Source: JALNXF01 sp964555845
GTDB taxonomy: Bacteria > Patescibacteriota > Gracilibacteria > BD1-5 > UBA2023
Direction of reading: 5' to 3'
NCBI GenBank assembly: GCA_964555845.1
Contig: CAZKUA010000001.1
Coordinates: 121,248 to 185,247 of the forward strand
Length of the DNA: 64,000 nt
Position numbers and translations under genes: made by a program. This document shows positions 52,714-63,400 of this stretch, in pieces; position 1 is the stretch's first letter; each line of letters opens with the position of its first letter. The notes under the pieces are model-generated. The model ran no database searches. It was not told the DNA's origin and saw nothing but the letters and a program-made list of their open reading frames with translations.

Positions 52714-52864
52714 TTTGATTTATTTTATTAAGATCTATATTAATTTTTTGGCTATAATCAAGAACTGGCATTTCATTTTTTTTTCTAGAATCAAAATATA
52801 GACTAATTGCAATTATTAAAATAATAATTAAAAATGTAAAAATGTAAATATATTTTGTTTTCAT
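52703..52864 (-). CDS. Short membrane-anchored peptide
   Basis: A 53-residue protein: a single N-terminal membrane helix KYIYIFTFLIIILIIAISLYF and a short Lys/Asn/Asp tail ending NQNDE. It ends inside the start of the Cys-rich protein gene (11-bp overlap) and lies 22 bp after the large unknown gene, so it is part of the same transcript. Confidence 0.5.
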   Translation of the reverse strand: MKTKYIYIFTFLIIILIIAISLYFDSRKKNEMPVLDYSQKINIDLNKINQNDE

Positions 52865-52885
52865 CTTAATTTTTAAATTATTTTA

Positions 52886-55800
52886 TTAATCATTTTGATT
52901 ACCTCATGCAGGACCACCTCAAAGTCAAGGATCAGAAGTTTTAGTTCAATCTCAACCTCATTCTGGTTCTCATTTTTTTCAAGTTTCAGTTTTTGCCATT
53001 CATAATGTATAGAAATTTGCTTCATTATTTGTAGTCGCTAGATTAGCAACTTCTTGGCTTCAAACAGCTGGAGTAAAGGTTGTGATTTCTTTGCTAGATC
53101 CCTTAAAAGCAAATTTAACATTATTTATCATATAAGCTGCATTTAGACATGCATTCCATCTTACAAATGATAAATCAAAACTTCCACTAACATTATTATC
53201 TTTTCATTTTAAGATATTTTTCACAAAGTCAATTTTTTGTTTATTTGAGACTTGATTTAAATTTAAAATTCAGTCATTTGCAGATTTTATTTGATCAAAA
53301 TAACTCAAAAGCACTTTTTCTGGTATTTTATCTACAAATTCAAGTTTTTTAGAAAAATCATTCATTTTCTCTGTTCCCTCTTTTCATGCAAATACTTTCA
53401 AATTTCAATACATTGGAACAATATCGTGAAATGTTCTCTTTCCTGCTCAATCTTTTTGAGTAAAATTAACAAATAAGATTGCATTTTCTTCTGTTTTTAA
53501 TTTTTTTTCTGAATTTTGTTCTAGAACTCATCCATTATAATCATAAATTCTTTCTGCTGAATCTAGATATTTAGAAATTTCTTGCTGCTCTTTTGCATCT
53601 TTTACTCACAAATATGAGATAATATTTTGTCTTTCAGCTGGTTTTGAGACATCAAGTACAATTTTGCTTCAATCTTTAATATCTGATATTTTAAAGTCTT
53701 TAGATAATCATAATTTAGCTCTCATTTTATTTGACCATGGTGTATTTTGGTGAAGTTTATCAAAATATCTAATTCTCCAATCACCGGCAGTATAACCTAG
53801 AACATTTGACATTACTTGTTCTTTTTTATCTCAAGTTACTTGATTATAATAGCTTAATAAAGCCTTTTTCTTTTCTGGAGATAATTTATTAATAAAAATT
53901 CCTAATTTAGTCCGAGCTGTATCAATGCTTCAGTTTTCATAAACTTTCGCAAATTCCTTTTGGAAAAGAAGAAATTCCTTTTTATATCTATCTGAATTTT
54001 CTATATATTTTAAAGTTAGTTCTGATACGTCTTTTGTTATTTTGTCATCGCTATCTATTTTTATACTAATTTGTTTTTCTGAAATAGAAATACTACTTGT
54101 CTCTCAAACTAGGGAAGAATTTATAGTTTTAGAATAAGTTTTATCTCCATATTCCGCATTATTTAGAGTAATATAAGATTCAGAAGCTATATTATCAGCT
54201 TCTTTTGTAGATACAATTGATTTAATATCTCAAGACATATAAATTTTTCAATTGTTTTCTTCTATTTGAACATCTTTTCCAGCATAGAAATTTCTAATTG
54301 GTCCGCTATATTCAAAGACATTTTTACCATTAAATTCGGTCTTGGAAAATCACATTTCCTTTAATTTTTTCTCACTTTTTTCTAATTTAAGAAGTGGTTT
54401 TATTTTTTTGTCTTGTTTGTCTTCAAATCTTTGATTTCTATTTTGAATATTCACTCATACAAAACCAATCCAAGTATCTGGTCTAAATAATGAGAAAACA
54501 AATCAAACAGAAACTCCCGAAACATTCCATCATTGATTTTGTCTATATAATTCATTTGTGAAATAAGTTATACTTCAGTTTTTAAGATTGTTAAGCAAAA
54601 TTGTGTCTAATTTTTTATCTCAAGTTTTGAATTCAGTAAAATATTTTATAAAAGAATGTATAAAAATCTCTACTCACTCTTGAGGATTTTCTTCTGTTAT
54701 ATTTTTAGTTATTTCTAATTCTCATTTTTCATTTAAACTTATATTGTCCATTAATTTTTGAGCTTCTGTAATTTGGTTGTCAATCGCTCTATTTATATCT
54801 TTAACATTAAATTCAGCATGAACTCAGGCTGACACAGGGCTTAAAGAAATTCCTGGCACAACATTAACATTTCAATCTAATTTTTGTGGAATTCAAATTT
54901 TTTCTCCATTATTATCTTTAATATCTACAACTTGATTTGCTGAAATATAAGGTATAAAATTAGCAATTCATAAATTTATTTTTGATTTTTTGTCGTCACT
55001 CGTATAAATTTCTTTTGAAATATAAAAACCAATAATTCCTCCGTAATTTTTCACATCTAAAGAATTTATAATTTGTCCAAGTAAATCACCTCATCTAACA
55101 CCTCACTTAGCACTTATTGCTCATCAAAAAATTCAATAATTAAATTTGTTTTCATTTTTAATTATTTCTTTTAGAGATTTTTTCAAGATTTCTAAATCTT
55201 TTTTGTCGTCAACATCTTTTAATCAATATCTTGTTTTAAGTTCTGTTAATTTATTATTTAGTTGTAACTCTATGCTTGGGTCATTTAATAATTTATCAAT
55301 TTCATCTTCTAAACTCGCTTGAGTTTCTAGATTATTTCTCATAAATTCTTTTTCTGCTTCAGCTCAATTCAAGATTGCATAAAATCAATCTAAATTTCAG
55401 TTTCTTCACATTTTAGTCATTTTTTCAGTCATTTTTGACCAAAATTTTTCTTTTATTTCTTTAAATTGTTCGCGAGTTGTGCTTTTGTTAATCTCATTAA
55501 TTCCAAGTCTTTTTAGTAAAACATTAAATTCTTCAATATTTTGAAATTTATTTCCCAATTCTCTAGCAAAAAATGCTTCTCAAATATTTTGTCATTGTTC
55601 TTTCTTTCCGTCAAGCCATAAATAATACCATTTTTTCTCAAAAGTATTTTTTATTTCGACTTTTCAATCATTATTAATATCAGATATAAAATTGATAAAT
55701 TCACCAAAACTATCTAATTGTTTCTTTTCTTTATCATAAGAACTTTCTTTATGTTCTACTTTATGTCACTGCTTTCTTATTTTATCTCAGAAATTCTGTA

Positions 55801-56398
55801 ATAGAATATCAGTTTTTGTCTCTTCTTTAATATTATCAATTTTTTGTTTAAGTGAAGTATTGCTGTCATATTTGGATTTTAAGGCGTTTAATTGACTTAA
55901 TTCAGTATTTCCGAAAATACCATCAGCGACATATCAAGCCTTTTTCCAGTCTTCAAAAGAATTTCATTTAACTCCTCAAACTACATCCACAAAAGAAGAC
56001 ATATTTACATCGTCAAATTCTTTTTGATCTAAATTTAAGTAAGAGATAAATAAAGATTGTAAATTTTTATCAAAAAATCATTTTTTAAAATTAACTAATT
56101 TTTCTTGTATATCATCATAAAGTCAAATTTCCTCTGATAAATTTTTAATATCTCTTCCTGATGTTTCTTTTGCTTGTTTTTCTTTTAGTTCTTTTGCTGA
56201 TTTTATACTAGTTAACTTAGAAATAAAATCAAAGGCCGACTGTATTTGTTCCTTTGTCGGAGAATTTGATAAGACTTTTTTAATATCTGATAAAATTGAT
56301 TCCAATTGCTTATCGTTTTTAAGTTCTGCTATAGATTCAAGATTACTAACATCACTTTGAAGCATATCTCAAATCTTATTTATTTGTGTATTTGCCAT
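52886..56398 (-). CDS. Very large helical protein, unknown
   Basis: A 1170-residue protein. It begins MANTQINKIGDMLQSDVSNLE with no signal peptide. The first 500 residues are Lys/Glu-rich and helical. The middle has glycine-rich beta parts (NYGIFGGAISAKGGVRGGDLL; GNVSGVSVGFVFSLFRPDTWIGFVGV) like a barrel, and the last third is mixed. The C-terminus GGGDGTKTSDPGLGGGPAG is low complexity. No family recognised. It is followed by a short TM peptide and a secreted Cys-rich protein in the same direction, so it could belong to an envelope system. The gene opposite is divergent. Confidence 0.65.
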
Positions 56399-56546
56399 AT
56401 AATTTTTATTAAAATATAATCAATCACAAGTTATTTTATCATATATTTTCTATTAATGCAAATTCTCGCAACTAAAAATTATAAATTAACTTGACAATTA
56501 GAAGTTTTCTTTTATATTTCAATTATTATTTCTTAAATTTTAAATT

Positions 56547-56921
56547 ATGGCAAACGCTGTATCTGGCTTTCTAACCTCACATACATGAGGTTTTGTAAAT
56601 AAAATTGAAACTTTAGATTTCTTGGATTATTTAGATGAGAAAGAAAAACTAATAATGAATGGATTTATCCCTTATGATTTTGCCCCTAATGCAAGTTTAT
56701 TAGAAATGAAAATGGATGTTTTTGAAAAAAATACACATCCTCTTAATCTTTATGCTGATACTTTTATTCTATTTAATCCTGCAGATAAAGAATTTGAGTT
56801 ATTTGTAGCGTCAAAAAGATTAGAAGAAATTGTAGAAATAGAAAAAAGATTATCCTCACAATTAATGAATAATATAGCAAAAAAGAAATGAGAAGTATGA
56901 GCTTTAATATGAATGTCTTAA
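56547..56921 (+). CDS. Small soluble protein, unknown
   Basis: A 124-residue soluble protein: VSGFLTSHTGGFVNKIETLDFLDYLDEKEKL, MNGFIPYDFAPNASLLEMKMDVFEKN and a helical end ASKRLEEIVEIEKRLSSQLMN, finishing GALIGMS. The glycine pair at residues 14-15 and later ones include TGA. No family recognised. It is a monocistronic unit with a strong terminator, divergent from the 1170-residue gene 148 bp away. Confidence 0.55.
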
Positions 56922-56933
56922 TTAAATTTATAT

Positions 56934-56972
56934 AAAAAATTCCTGAAAATTAATTTTCAGGAATTTTTTTTT
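56934..56972 (+). terminator. Terminator between convergent genes at 56.95 kb
   Basis: Arms AAAAAATTCCTGAAAA and TTTTCAGGAATTTTTT around TTAA with an extended T run. It also lies 24 bp after the stop of the convergent minus-strand gene. Confidence 0.85.
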
Positions 56973-56995
56973 GGTTTAAATTATTTTAAAAACTC

Positions 56996-57535
56996 TTAGA
57001 ATTCAAAAGAAGAATTTGTAAGTTCGTACATTTTTGAGTTGCTTAAGAAATTAGTTTGAGCCATATTTATAACAATTTTGGTGTCATTTTTAAGTTTGTT
57101 TACTTGGATTTTTCATAAAGTTGTTCCTGATTTGATATCAGTCGGAGTTTTGTATTTAAAACTTACAAAGTAAATTCCAGGAACATTCGTAACTTTTGTA
57201 ATTTCTACATTTTTATTTTCTGAATATAAATCAGCTAATTTCATAGCTTCTGGATCAAAAAGGAAAGAAGCCGTAAGTTCACTCGCTTTTGAGATATCAG
57301 ATCCAATTTTTAAATCTAGGATATCAGATCCAGTTCAAGCTGCTTCTATGAAAATATCTTTACTTACCACTTTTGGTTGTTCTCCGTAATTTTTAACTGA
57401 AGTTTGGATTTTTTGTCAAACACTTGAACTAAAAAGGAAAAAATTTAAACTTAGTGCAAACATTAGACTCAAAGAAATAATTGTAATATTTCTTCTTACT
57501 TTCTGTTTTTTGTAGTCTTTAAATACATCACTCAT
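56996..57535 (-). CDS. Membrane-anchored cohesin-like extracytoplasmic protein
   Basis: A 179-residue protein. A basic N-terminus (DYKKQKVRR) and TM helix (NITIISLSLMFALSLNFFLF) give a signal anchor. The rest is beta-rich: SDILDLKIGSDISKASELTASFLFDPEAMKLADLYSENKNVEITK, then GIYFVSFKYKTPTDIKSGTTLGKIQVNKLK. That order resembles cohesin/dockerin-binding or pilus-tip beta sandwiches, but is not diagnostic. It ends NSSFEF. Confidence 0.5.
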
Positions 57536-57626
57536 AGTTTTTTTAAATTATTAAAACTAAAATTTGAAATTAATATATACTTAAATTAATTTTTTTCAAA
57601 TTAATTTGAAAAATTGTATAAATTAT

Positions 57627-58034
57627 CTATAACTCAACATCTTTAAAATGGTTTATTTTGGCTTTCTCATTAACCTCTGTGATGGCTATAAATTCAAATC
57701 TAATATCTTCTTCTTTTATTTTATTTTTGAGAATATAATATTTTATAACTTTCAAAATATTTTTCTTTTTGGTTTTTGAAAGAGATTCTTCGGGAATTCC
57801 GTGACTAAGGTTTTTTCTATATTTTACTTCTATAAAAATGGTTTTTCAATTAAAATTAGCTATAATATCCACTTCCCCACCTGATATTTTGTAATTTGAA
57901 TCTATTATTTTATATCATTTCTTCTGAAGGAAATAAATCGCGATTAATTCTCATCTATCTCAAGTTTTTTTATTTGAAATAGATTTCTCACTTCGTTCGA
58001 AATGACAGGAAGGATCATTTTTATTTGAAAGCAT
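57627..58034 (-). CDS. yraN: YraN/UPF0102 nuclease-fold protein with repeat-derived N-terminus
   Basis: A 135-residue protein of the UPF0102 family. The conserved part runs KKTGDRGELIAIYFLQKKGYKIIDSNYKISGGEVDIIANFNGKTIFIEVKYRKN, with the E..G.EVD..EVK signature of the PD-(D/E)xK fold. The first 23 residues (MLSNKNDPSCHFERSEKSIS) are not family-like; CHFERSEKSIS is the translation of a MITE end. The start overlaps the TraC-like stop by 1 bp (TAATG), so it is coupled to the secretion genes. Confidence 0.88.
57979..58008. repeat. MITE end inside the yraN coding start
   Basis: Forward AGATTTCTCACTTCGTTCGA followed by AATGACAGG. It matches the termini of the elements at 22189-22345 and 27018-27116. 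On the minus strand it reads CHFERSEKSI in the yraN frame. Confidence 0.8.
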
Positions 58035-58759
58035 TATTCCATGTTTAAGTTAGATACTTCTTCTTTGGTTTTGATTTCTGAGTTTATTTTTGGATTGTAG
58101 TAATTTATCATAAGTTTGATTAAATCATCTTTTTTCACTTCTTCAGCTTTAAGTCAGATACTTTCGAGATTTGATTTGATTGTGTGAAGTCTTTCTGTGT
58201 TTCATTTTTTTAATTTTTCTACTTTTACTCTTGTCGCTCTGATTTTAGTTATTGTTTGTTCTTGGGTTATAGCTGACCAAAAACTTCTGAAAATTCAGAA
58301 AATTCAAGTTTCTTTAACACTTTTTCCCTCATCTGTATCATAAGGAACTATAATATAAAAATTCTTTTTCATAATTTGGGCAATATCTACAAGATTTACC
58401 AAAAAATCAATATATCTGTAAGTCTGCTCTTGAAGCAAAGGATTTTTTTGTTTTACAGCAAGAGTTTTAAGTTTGTTAATATATCATTCTATATCAACTT
58501 TTAAAGACCTTACAATTATTTGAATTGGGAAATTTAGAGTATTTAAAAATCTCTGGTATGAATAAATTATAGAATCCTGTTCTTCCTCACTTTTTAGGTT
58601 AAAATTAACAGCATTAACCTTGAGAACCATTCTAGAAGAACCATCTTTCATTATCAAAATATTATCTCTGATTTCAGAAAAAGGTAAATATCTTTGAGTT
58701 GTCGCATCTCAAATATGTTTTTTCCCTTGTTTTACTGATTTAGTTGTTTTATCATCCAT
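58034..58759 (-). CDS. TraC/VirB4 N-terminal-like protein of a type IV secretion system
   Basis: A 241-residue protein corresponding to the N-terminal domain of TraC/VirB4-type proteins: TTQRYLPFSEIRDNILIMKDGSSRMVLKVNAVNFNLKSEEEQD, SYQRFLNTLNFPIQIIVRSLKVDIEGYINKL and, later, IPYDTDEGK-like VPYDTDEGKS. The Walker ATPase half is missing, so a separate ATPase must exist or this is a stand-alone subunit as seen in several CPR. It follows the PrgI gene by 11 bp and overlaps yraN by 1 bp. Confidence 0.7.
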
Positions 58760-58770
58760 ATTTTTTTAAA

Positions 58771-59184
58771 TTAAATTTTATGTAATTGGTCTTCAATATC
58801 TTGGTAAGCTTTGTGATCGTGTTTACTATCAAATCTTTTTTCTGGTGTAGCCATTGATTTCGTGTATCAAATCTCAATTGCAGAATAACTATCAGTTCAT
58901 TTTTGCCAAGTTCTAGTTCCAGAATTTATATTTAATCTTATTAAATTTGTAATAAAAGGCAGAAAAGTCATTTCACTATTTTTAAAAAGTGCAATAAATA
59001 GAGTAAGTAAAATTATTAAAATTGTCGGAAATAATGCAACTGTATCTCAAACACTCTGTCTTAAAGACTTAAATAAAGAATAAGCAATGGAACCTCATAC
59101 CATAATTATACTGAGCTGTCTTATGCTTAATTGAAGAAAAATTTTGTCTTCATTCTCTATTTGAACAGGGATTTTGTACTGCAT
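58771..59184 (-). CDS. PrgI-family membrane protein of a type IV secretion system
   Basis: A 137-residue protein with the PrgI pattern: KIPVQIENEDKIFLQLSIRQLSIIMVGGSIAYSLF, then two helices (QLSIIMVGGSIAYSLF and VALFPTILIILLTLFIALF) and the tail MTFLPFITNLIRLNINSGTRTWQKG. PrgI proteins are VirB3-like partners of VirB4/TraC in Gram-positive and CPR secretion systems. The downstream gene is TraC-like, as in many PrgI operons. Confidence 0.82.
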
Positions 59185-59321
59185 ATTTTCTTAATTTTAA
59201 AATATTTCTTTTCTTATTATAACTTATTTATTGAAAAATCGCAAGATAATTATAATAATTGTTTTGACTTTTTTCGTTTTGCTCTTATAAATAGATGCGT
59301 TTATTATTAATTTTTTAAAAG

Positions 59322-60281
59322 ATGGACTTTATTAAAAACAGATTTAAATTTTATGGGTTTGCCATATTTACGAGCTTAGTGGCAATAGTAGCACTATATG
59401 CCCTACCTCTAAATCTATGAATAGATATGACCGGATGAATGCAAGCAGAATATACTTACAATGGTAATCTCGATATTAAAGAAGTTACTAAAATAGTTGA
59501 AGAAACAAAAAAAGATATAAAATTCGGTGATAAGGAGTTAATTAATACAATTTCTGCTTATAAAGTTGCTGGACAATCTAAATTTATAGTTGAAGCCTGA
59601 CTGAATAAAATAGAAAATCTAGAAGTTGTTAAATTAGAAGAACTAAAAACTACTTTTAAGACAAATTTATGAAAAAATCTAGTAAAATTTAATTCTACTG
59701 TAAGTCTTGAAAAATACCAAAATATCTGAGAAAGTTTCTGAGCTTATATCAAACAAACTGCTTATGTAACTTTATTTTTGACAATAATATTTATATCTCT
59801 ATATATTGCCTGGGCTTTCCGCGGATCTATTGAATGATTTTCTAGTTTTCCTTTTGCTACAGTTACTATGATTTCTCTAGCTCATGATGTACTAGCAGCA
59901 CTTGGATTCTATATTATCACATCTTATATATTCCCAGAATTTAAAGTCGATACATTCTTTATAACTGCAATGCTGACTGTATTGGGTTATTCTGTGAGTG
60001 ATACTATCGTTATTATGGATAGAATTAGGACTAATCTAAGAAATAAATTAAACAAGAAAATGAATTTTGGAGCTATAGTAAATAGTGCCATAACTGAAAC
60101 CCTAAGAAGATCGTTATTTACATCTCTAACAGTTTTTGTAACCCTTGTTGCAATGTTTTTATTCTGACCAGTAAGTATTAAATGATTTATCCTAGCTATG
60201 ATGTATGGTACAATTTTTGGTACTTATTCATCTATCGCAATTGCTGCTCCTCTACTATATGACATAAGTTGAAAGAAATAA
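59322..60281 (+). CDS. secF: Protein translocase subunit SecF
   Basis: SecF is the partner of SecD. The 319-residue product has the N-terminal TM (FYGFAIFTSLVAIVALYAL), then LGIDMTGGMQAEYTY (family LGxDFxGG). A periplasmic domain and five helices follow with LGYSVSDTIVIMDRIRTNL, matching GYSxNDTVVIFDRIRE. It ends TYSSIAIAAPLLYDI. Length is normal. Glycines in GIDMTGG and elsewhere use TGA. It stands alone, with tRNA-Arg downstream, while secD lies on the other strand 27 kb away. Confidence 0.95.
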
Positions 60282-60284
60282 AAG

Positions 60285-60316
60285 CCCTAACCCTCTCCCG
60301 CTAAACGGGAGAGGAA
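60285..60316. repeat. Palindromic repeat after secF
   Basis: CCCTCTCCCG-ctaaa-CGGGAGAGG, the intergenic form of the repeat class found inside argS and the prepilin gene. It starts 4 bp after the secF stop and precedes tRNA-Arg by 12 bp. Confidence 0.8.
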
Positions 60317-60327
60317 ATAGGATTTGC

Positions 60328-60403
60328 GCTCCCTTAGCTCAACTGGAAGAGCAGCGGCTTTCGAAGCTTCTAGGTGCAGGTTCAAGTCCTGTAGGGGGCA
60401 CCA
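60328..60403 (+). tRNA. tRNA-Arg (anticodon TCG), CCA encoded
   Basis: Acceptor arms GCTCCCT and AGGGGGC pair with one T-G. The D arm is GCTC...GAGC and the T arm CAGGTTCAAGTCCTG. The anticodon loop TTTCGAA has TCG at 60361-60363. The discriminator is A, followed by genomic CCA. The anticodon stem carries one C-T mismatch. It reads CGA (and possibly other CGN). Confidence 0.9.
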
Positions 60404-60413
60404 AAAAAACATA

Positions 60414-60443
60414 AAATCCTCATATTTGTGTATGAGGATTTTT
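60414..60443. terminator. Terminator between tRNA-Arg and the ankyrin gene
   Basis: AAATCCTCATA-tttgtg-TATGAGGATTTTT. It serves the tRNA on the plus strand and the convergent ankyrin-protein gene. Confidence 0.8.
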
Positions 60444-60464
60444 AATTATTGTTTAAGTAAATTT

Positions 60465-63400
60465 CTATTTTATTTTTTTGCTTGACATCCTAAAATTATT
60501 TTTATATTTCTCAAATTCTTGTTTTAGTGAATCATTTTGTGTATTATTTACATAAGCTTCCAAATTTAATCATCATTGATCTTTAATATTTAAATCAATA
60601 TCTATTCTAGATGAGATAATATATTTAAATGCATCATTAAATCATAAAGAAATTAAATTCATAAGAACAGTTTTTGTCGTACCCTGTCCAATTAAACAAT
60701 TTAAATCAGCTCAGGCATCAGATAGTAATTTAATTACATCTTTAAGTTGTTTTTCTATTGCATATACCATAATTGTCTTCCTGTTTCTATCTAAAATTTC
60801 AAGATTCATATCAAATCTATCATTTAAAACATTATACAATTGAGTGCTTTGAGTATTTTCTGCCATATACATAAGCAAAGTTTTTCAATAAGTATCTTGA
60901 ATATCGAGATTTACATCTTTTCTTCTTGATAAAATATATTCTAGGGTATTTGAACTTCATTTTGTAGATAATTCCATTAATATAGTTTTTCCATTAGTAG
61001 GATAAATAATATTTAAGTCGGCTCAAGCATCTGATAAGGCTTTTACTATATCCCATAATCATTTATCAAAAGCATAAAACAAAGCAGTTTTATTATTGGC
61101 ATCAGCTAAATTAAGATTTATAACTATTTGATTGTTTTCTAATAATTTTTTTATAGAGTCGTTAAGGCTATTTTCTATCATATGCATTAACAATGTCTTT
61201 CCATAATTATCTTGAATATCTAAATCTATGTCATTTCTTTTTTCTAAAACAAAATCTATACTACTTCTATAAGATGCTTCTGCCATCTTCATCAATACCG
61301 TCTTACCTCAATTATCAAATTTCATATTAAAATCAGCTCAAGCTACAGCTAAATATTTTATTATATCAGTTAATCATTTTTCTGTCGCTAAAGATAAGGC
61401 TGTTTTTCAGTTAAAATCTTTAATATCTAATTTTAAATCTGTTCTTATCTCTAATAATTTTTTAATAATATCAAGTAATCCTGATTTTGATTGACAATTT
61501 TCAATTAAATATATAAGTAAGGTCTTACCGGTATTATCTGGAATATTAAAATCTATATCTGTTCTAGTTTTAATTATATGTTCAAGAGTACTTCCGTATC
61601 AAACATTTGCCAAGAGCATAGGGATTGTTGCTCATCAAACTGAACTAAATTTTTTTTCAAAATTAGCTCAAGCCGTAGCTAAGGCCCTTATTATTTCTCA
61701 AGATCATTTATCAAAAGCTATAGATAAAGCTGTTGCTCAGTCATTATTTTTTAAGTTAAGATTTATATCTTTTCTAGTTTGTAATAATTTGATAGTTAAA
61801 TTATGCATTCAATTTTCAATCATATACATAAGAAGAGTTTTTCAGTTATTATCTTGTAAATCAAGATTTATGTCATCTCTATTTTGTATAATAAATTCAA
61901 GAATTGAACTAGATCAATTCGTGGTCATTAACATTGGAAGGGTTACATTTTCTTGATACCCAATATCAAGATCTGCAAGTGATGTAACTAATTCTCTCAT
62001 TACATCGCCTAATCATTTTTCGAAAGCATAATATAAAGCCGTTTTTCAATTAGAATCTTTATGATCTATTTTAACATCTTTTACATTTTTTAAAATGTAA
62101 GTAGCTACACTAGTATGTCAACTTTCAATTAAATGCATTAAAAAATTTTCATTGTTATTTTTATATGTAAAATTAACATCCGCTCAATAGTCTATTATTG
62201 CTTTCATTAAATCTCAATTTTGTTTATTATAAGCACATGTTAGTAGGTTCTTTCCAGTTTCATCAATAATGTCTACATCTATATCTGGTCTTAATTTAAG
62301 TGCACTAGCAACCAAGCTAGTATATCAGCTAGAAATCATATGTATAAGTATTGTTCCTTCTTTATATTTTTTATTTAAATCAAATCCGGAATTAATAAGA
62401 ATATTTATAATATCAGAATTCTTCTTATTAAAAGCATATATCATAGCATCTTGTCACTCACATGTTTCACTTATATCTCCCGTATCTCTTATTTGTTCAG
62501 CTAATGTTTTATTTTGTGTTTCAATAAATTTAATTATTTTTTCTAAATCATTTTCTGAAACTTCAGCTATATATTCGTTTACAGATTTTTTAATTTTAGT
62601 TGAGGCTTTTTTATTTTTTGGTTTTTCTTTTGTAAAATCAAGTAGGTATATCGCGACATCTTCATTACCAAAAGCTTCTGCAATCTCAAATGCATTTTCT
62701 CAAAATTCATTCAATATATTTGCATCTGCTCAAGATTCCAATAGTAATTTCGTAGTTTCTAGACATCCAACTGTAGCTGCAAACATTAATGGCGTCCGAC
62801 CATTTTCTTCAGTAAAATTAACATTTGTTCAGACTTTTATCAGTTCTTTAATAGAGTCTATATCTCAATCAAGAATAAGATGATTTAGAATTGTAAGTCA
62901 TTTATCATCTATATTATCAATATCCTTTTTTGTCTCAATAGTAGGTAATATTTCCTGAATTTTTTTATTTCATTTTGCTGATTCTGACTGAGAAAATTCT
63001 TCAAAAAAAACAAGAGTAAGTTTTTCTTTAAAATCAATTCATTTTTTGTCTATTTCTCAGTCATCTTTAAGTAAACTATTTACATTTGCTGTAAGTTCTT
63101 TAAATATTTTCTCTGATAAAAATCAAATTATCTGAGAATTATCAGGATTTAAATTTCATTTAAGAGATATTCTTTCTGCAATTATTGCCTTATTTAAAAG
63201 ACCAATAATGTCCTTAGAATAATATTTTGAATAAATATCAACACTAATTTGCGAAGGTAAAATTTTTCTTAAGTTGTCAAAATTATTAATATTTCATTTT
63301 TGAGATAACAAATAAAGTCTATAAAATTCTTGAAATCTTGAATCAAATGAAGCAATTTTTTTACAGGCATTAAATAATGCTAATTTATTTTGGGAAACTT

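Noticed and set aside
62269..62883. Plus-strand 204-codon open frame
   Set aside because: It is the complement of ankyrin repeats on the minus strand; its Ser/Phe/Ile composition is that of an antisense frame.
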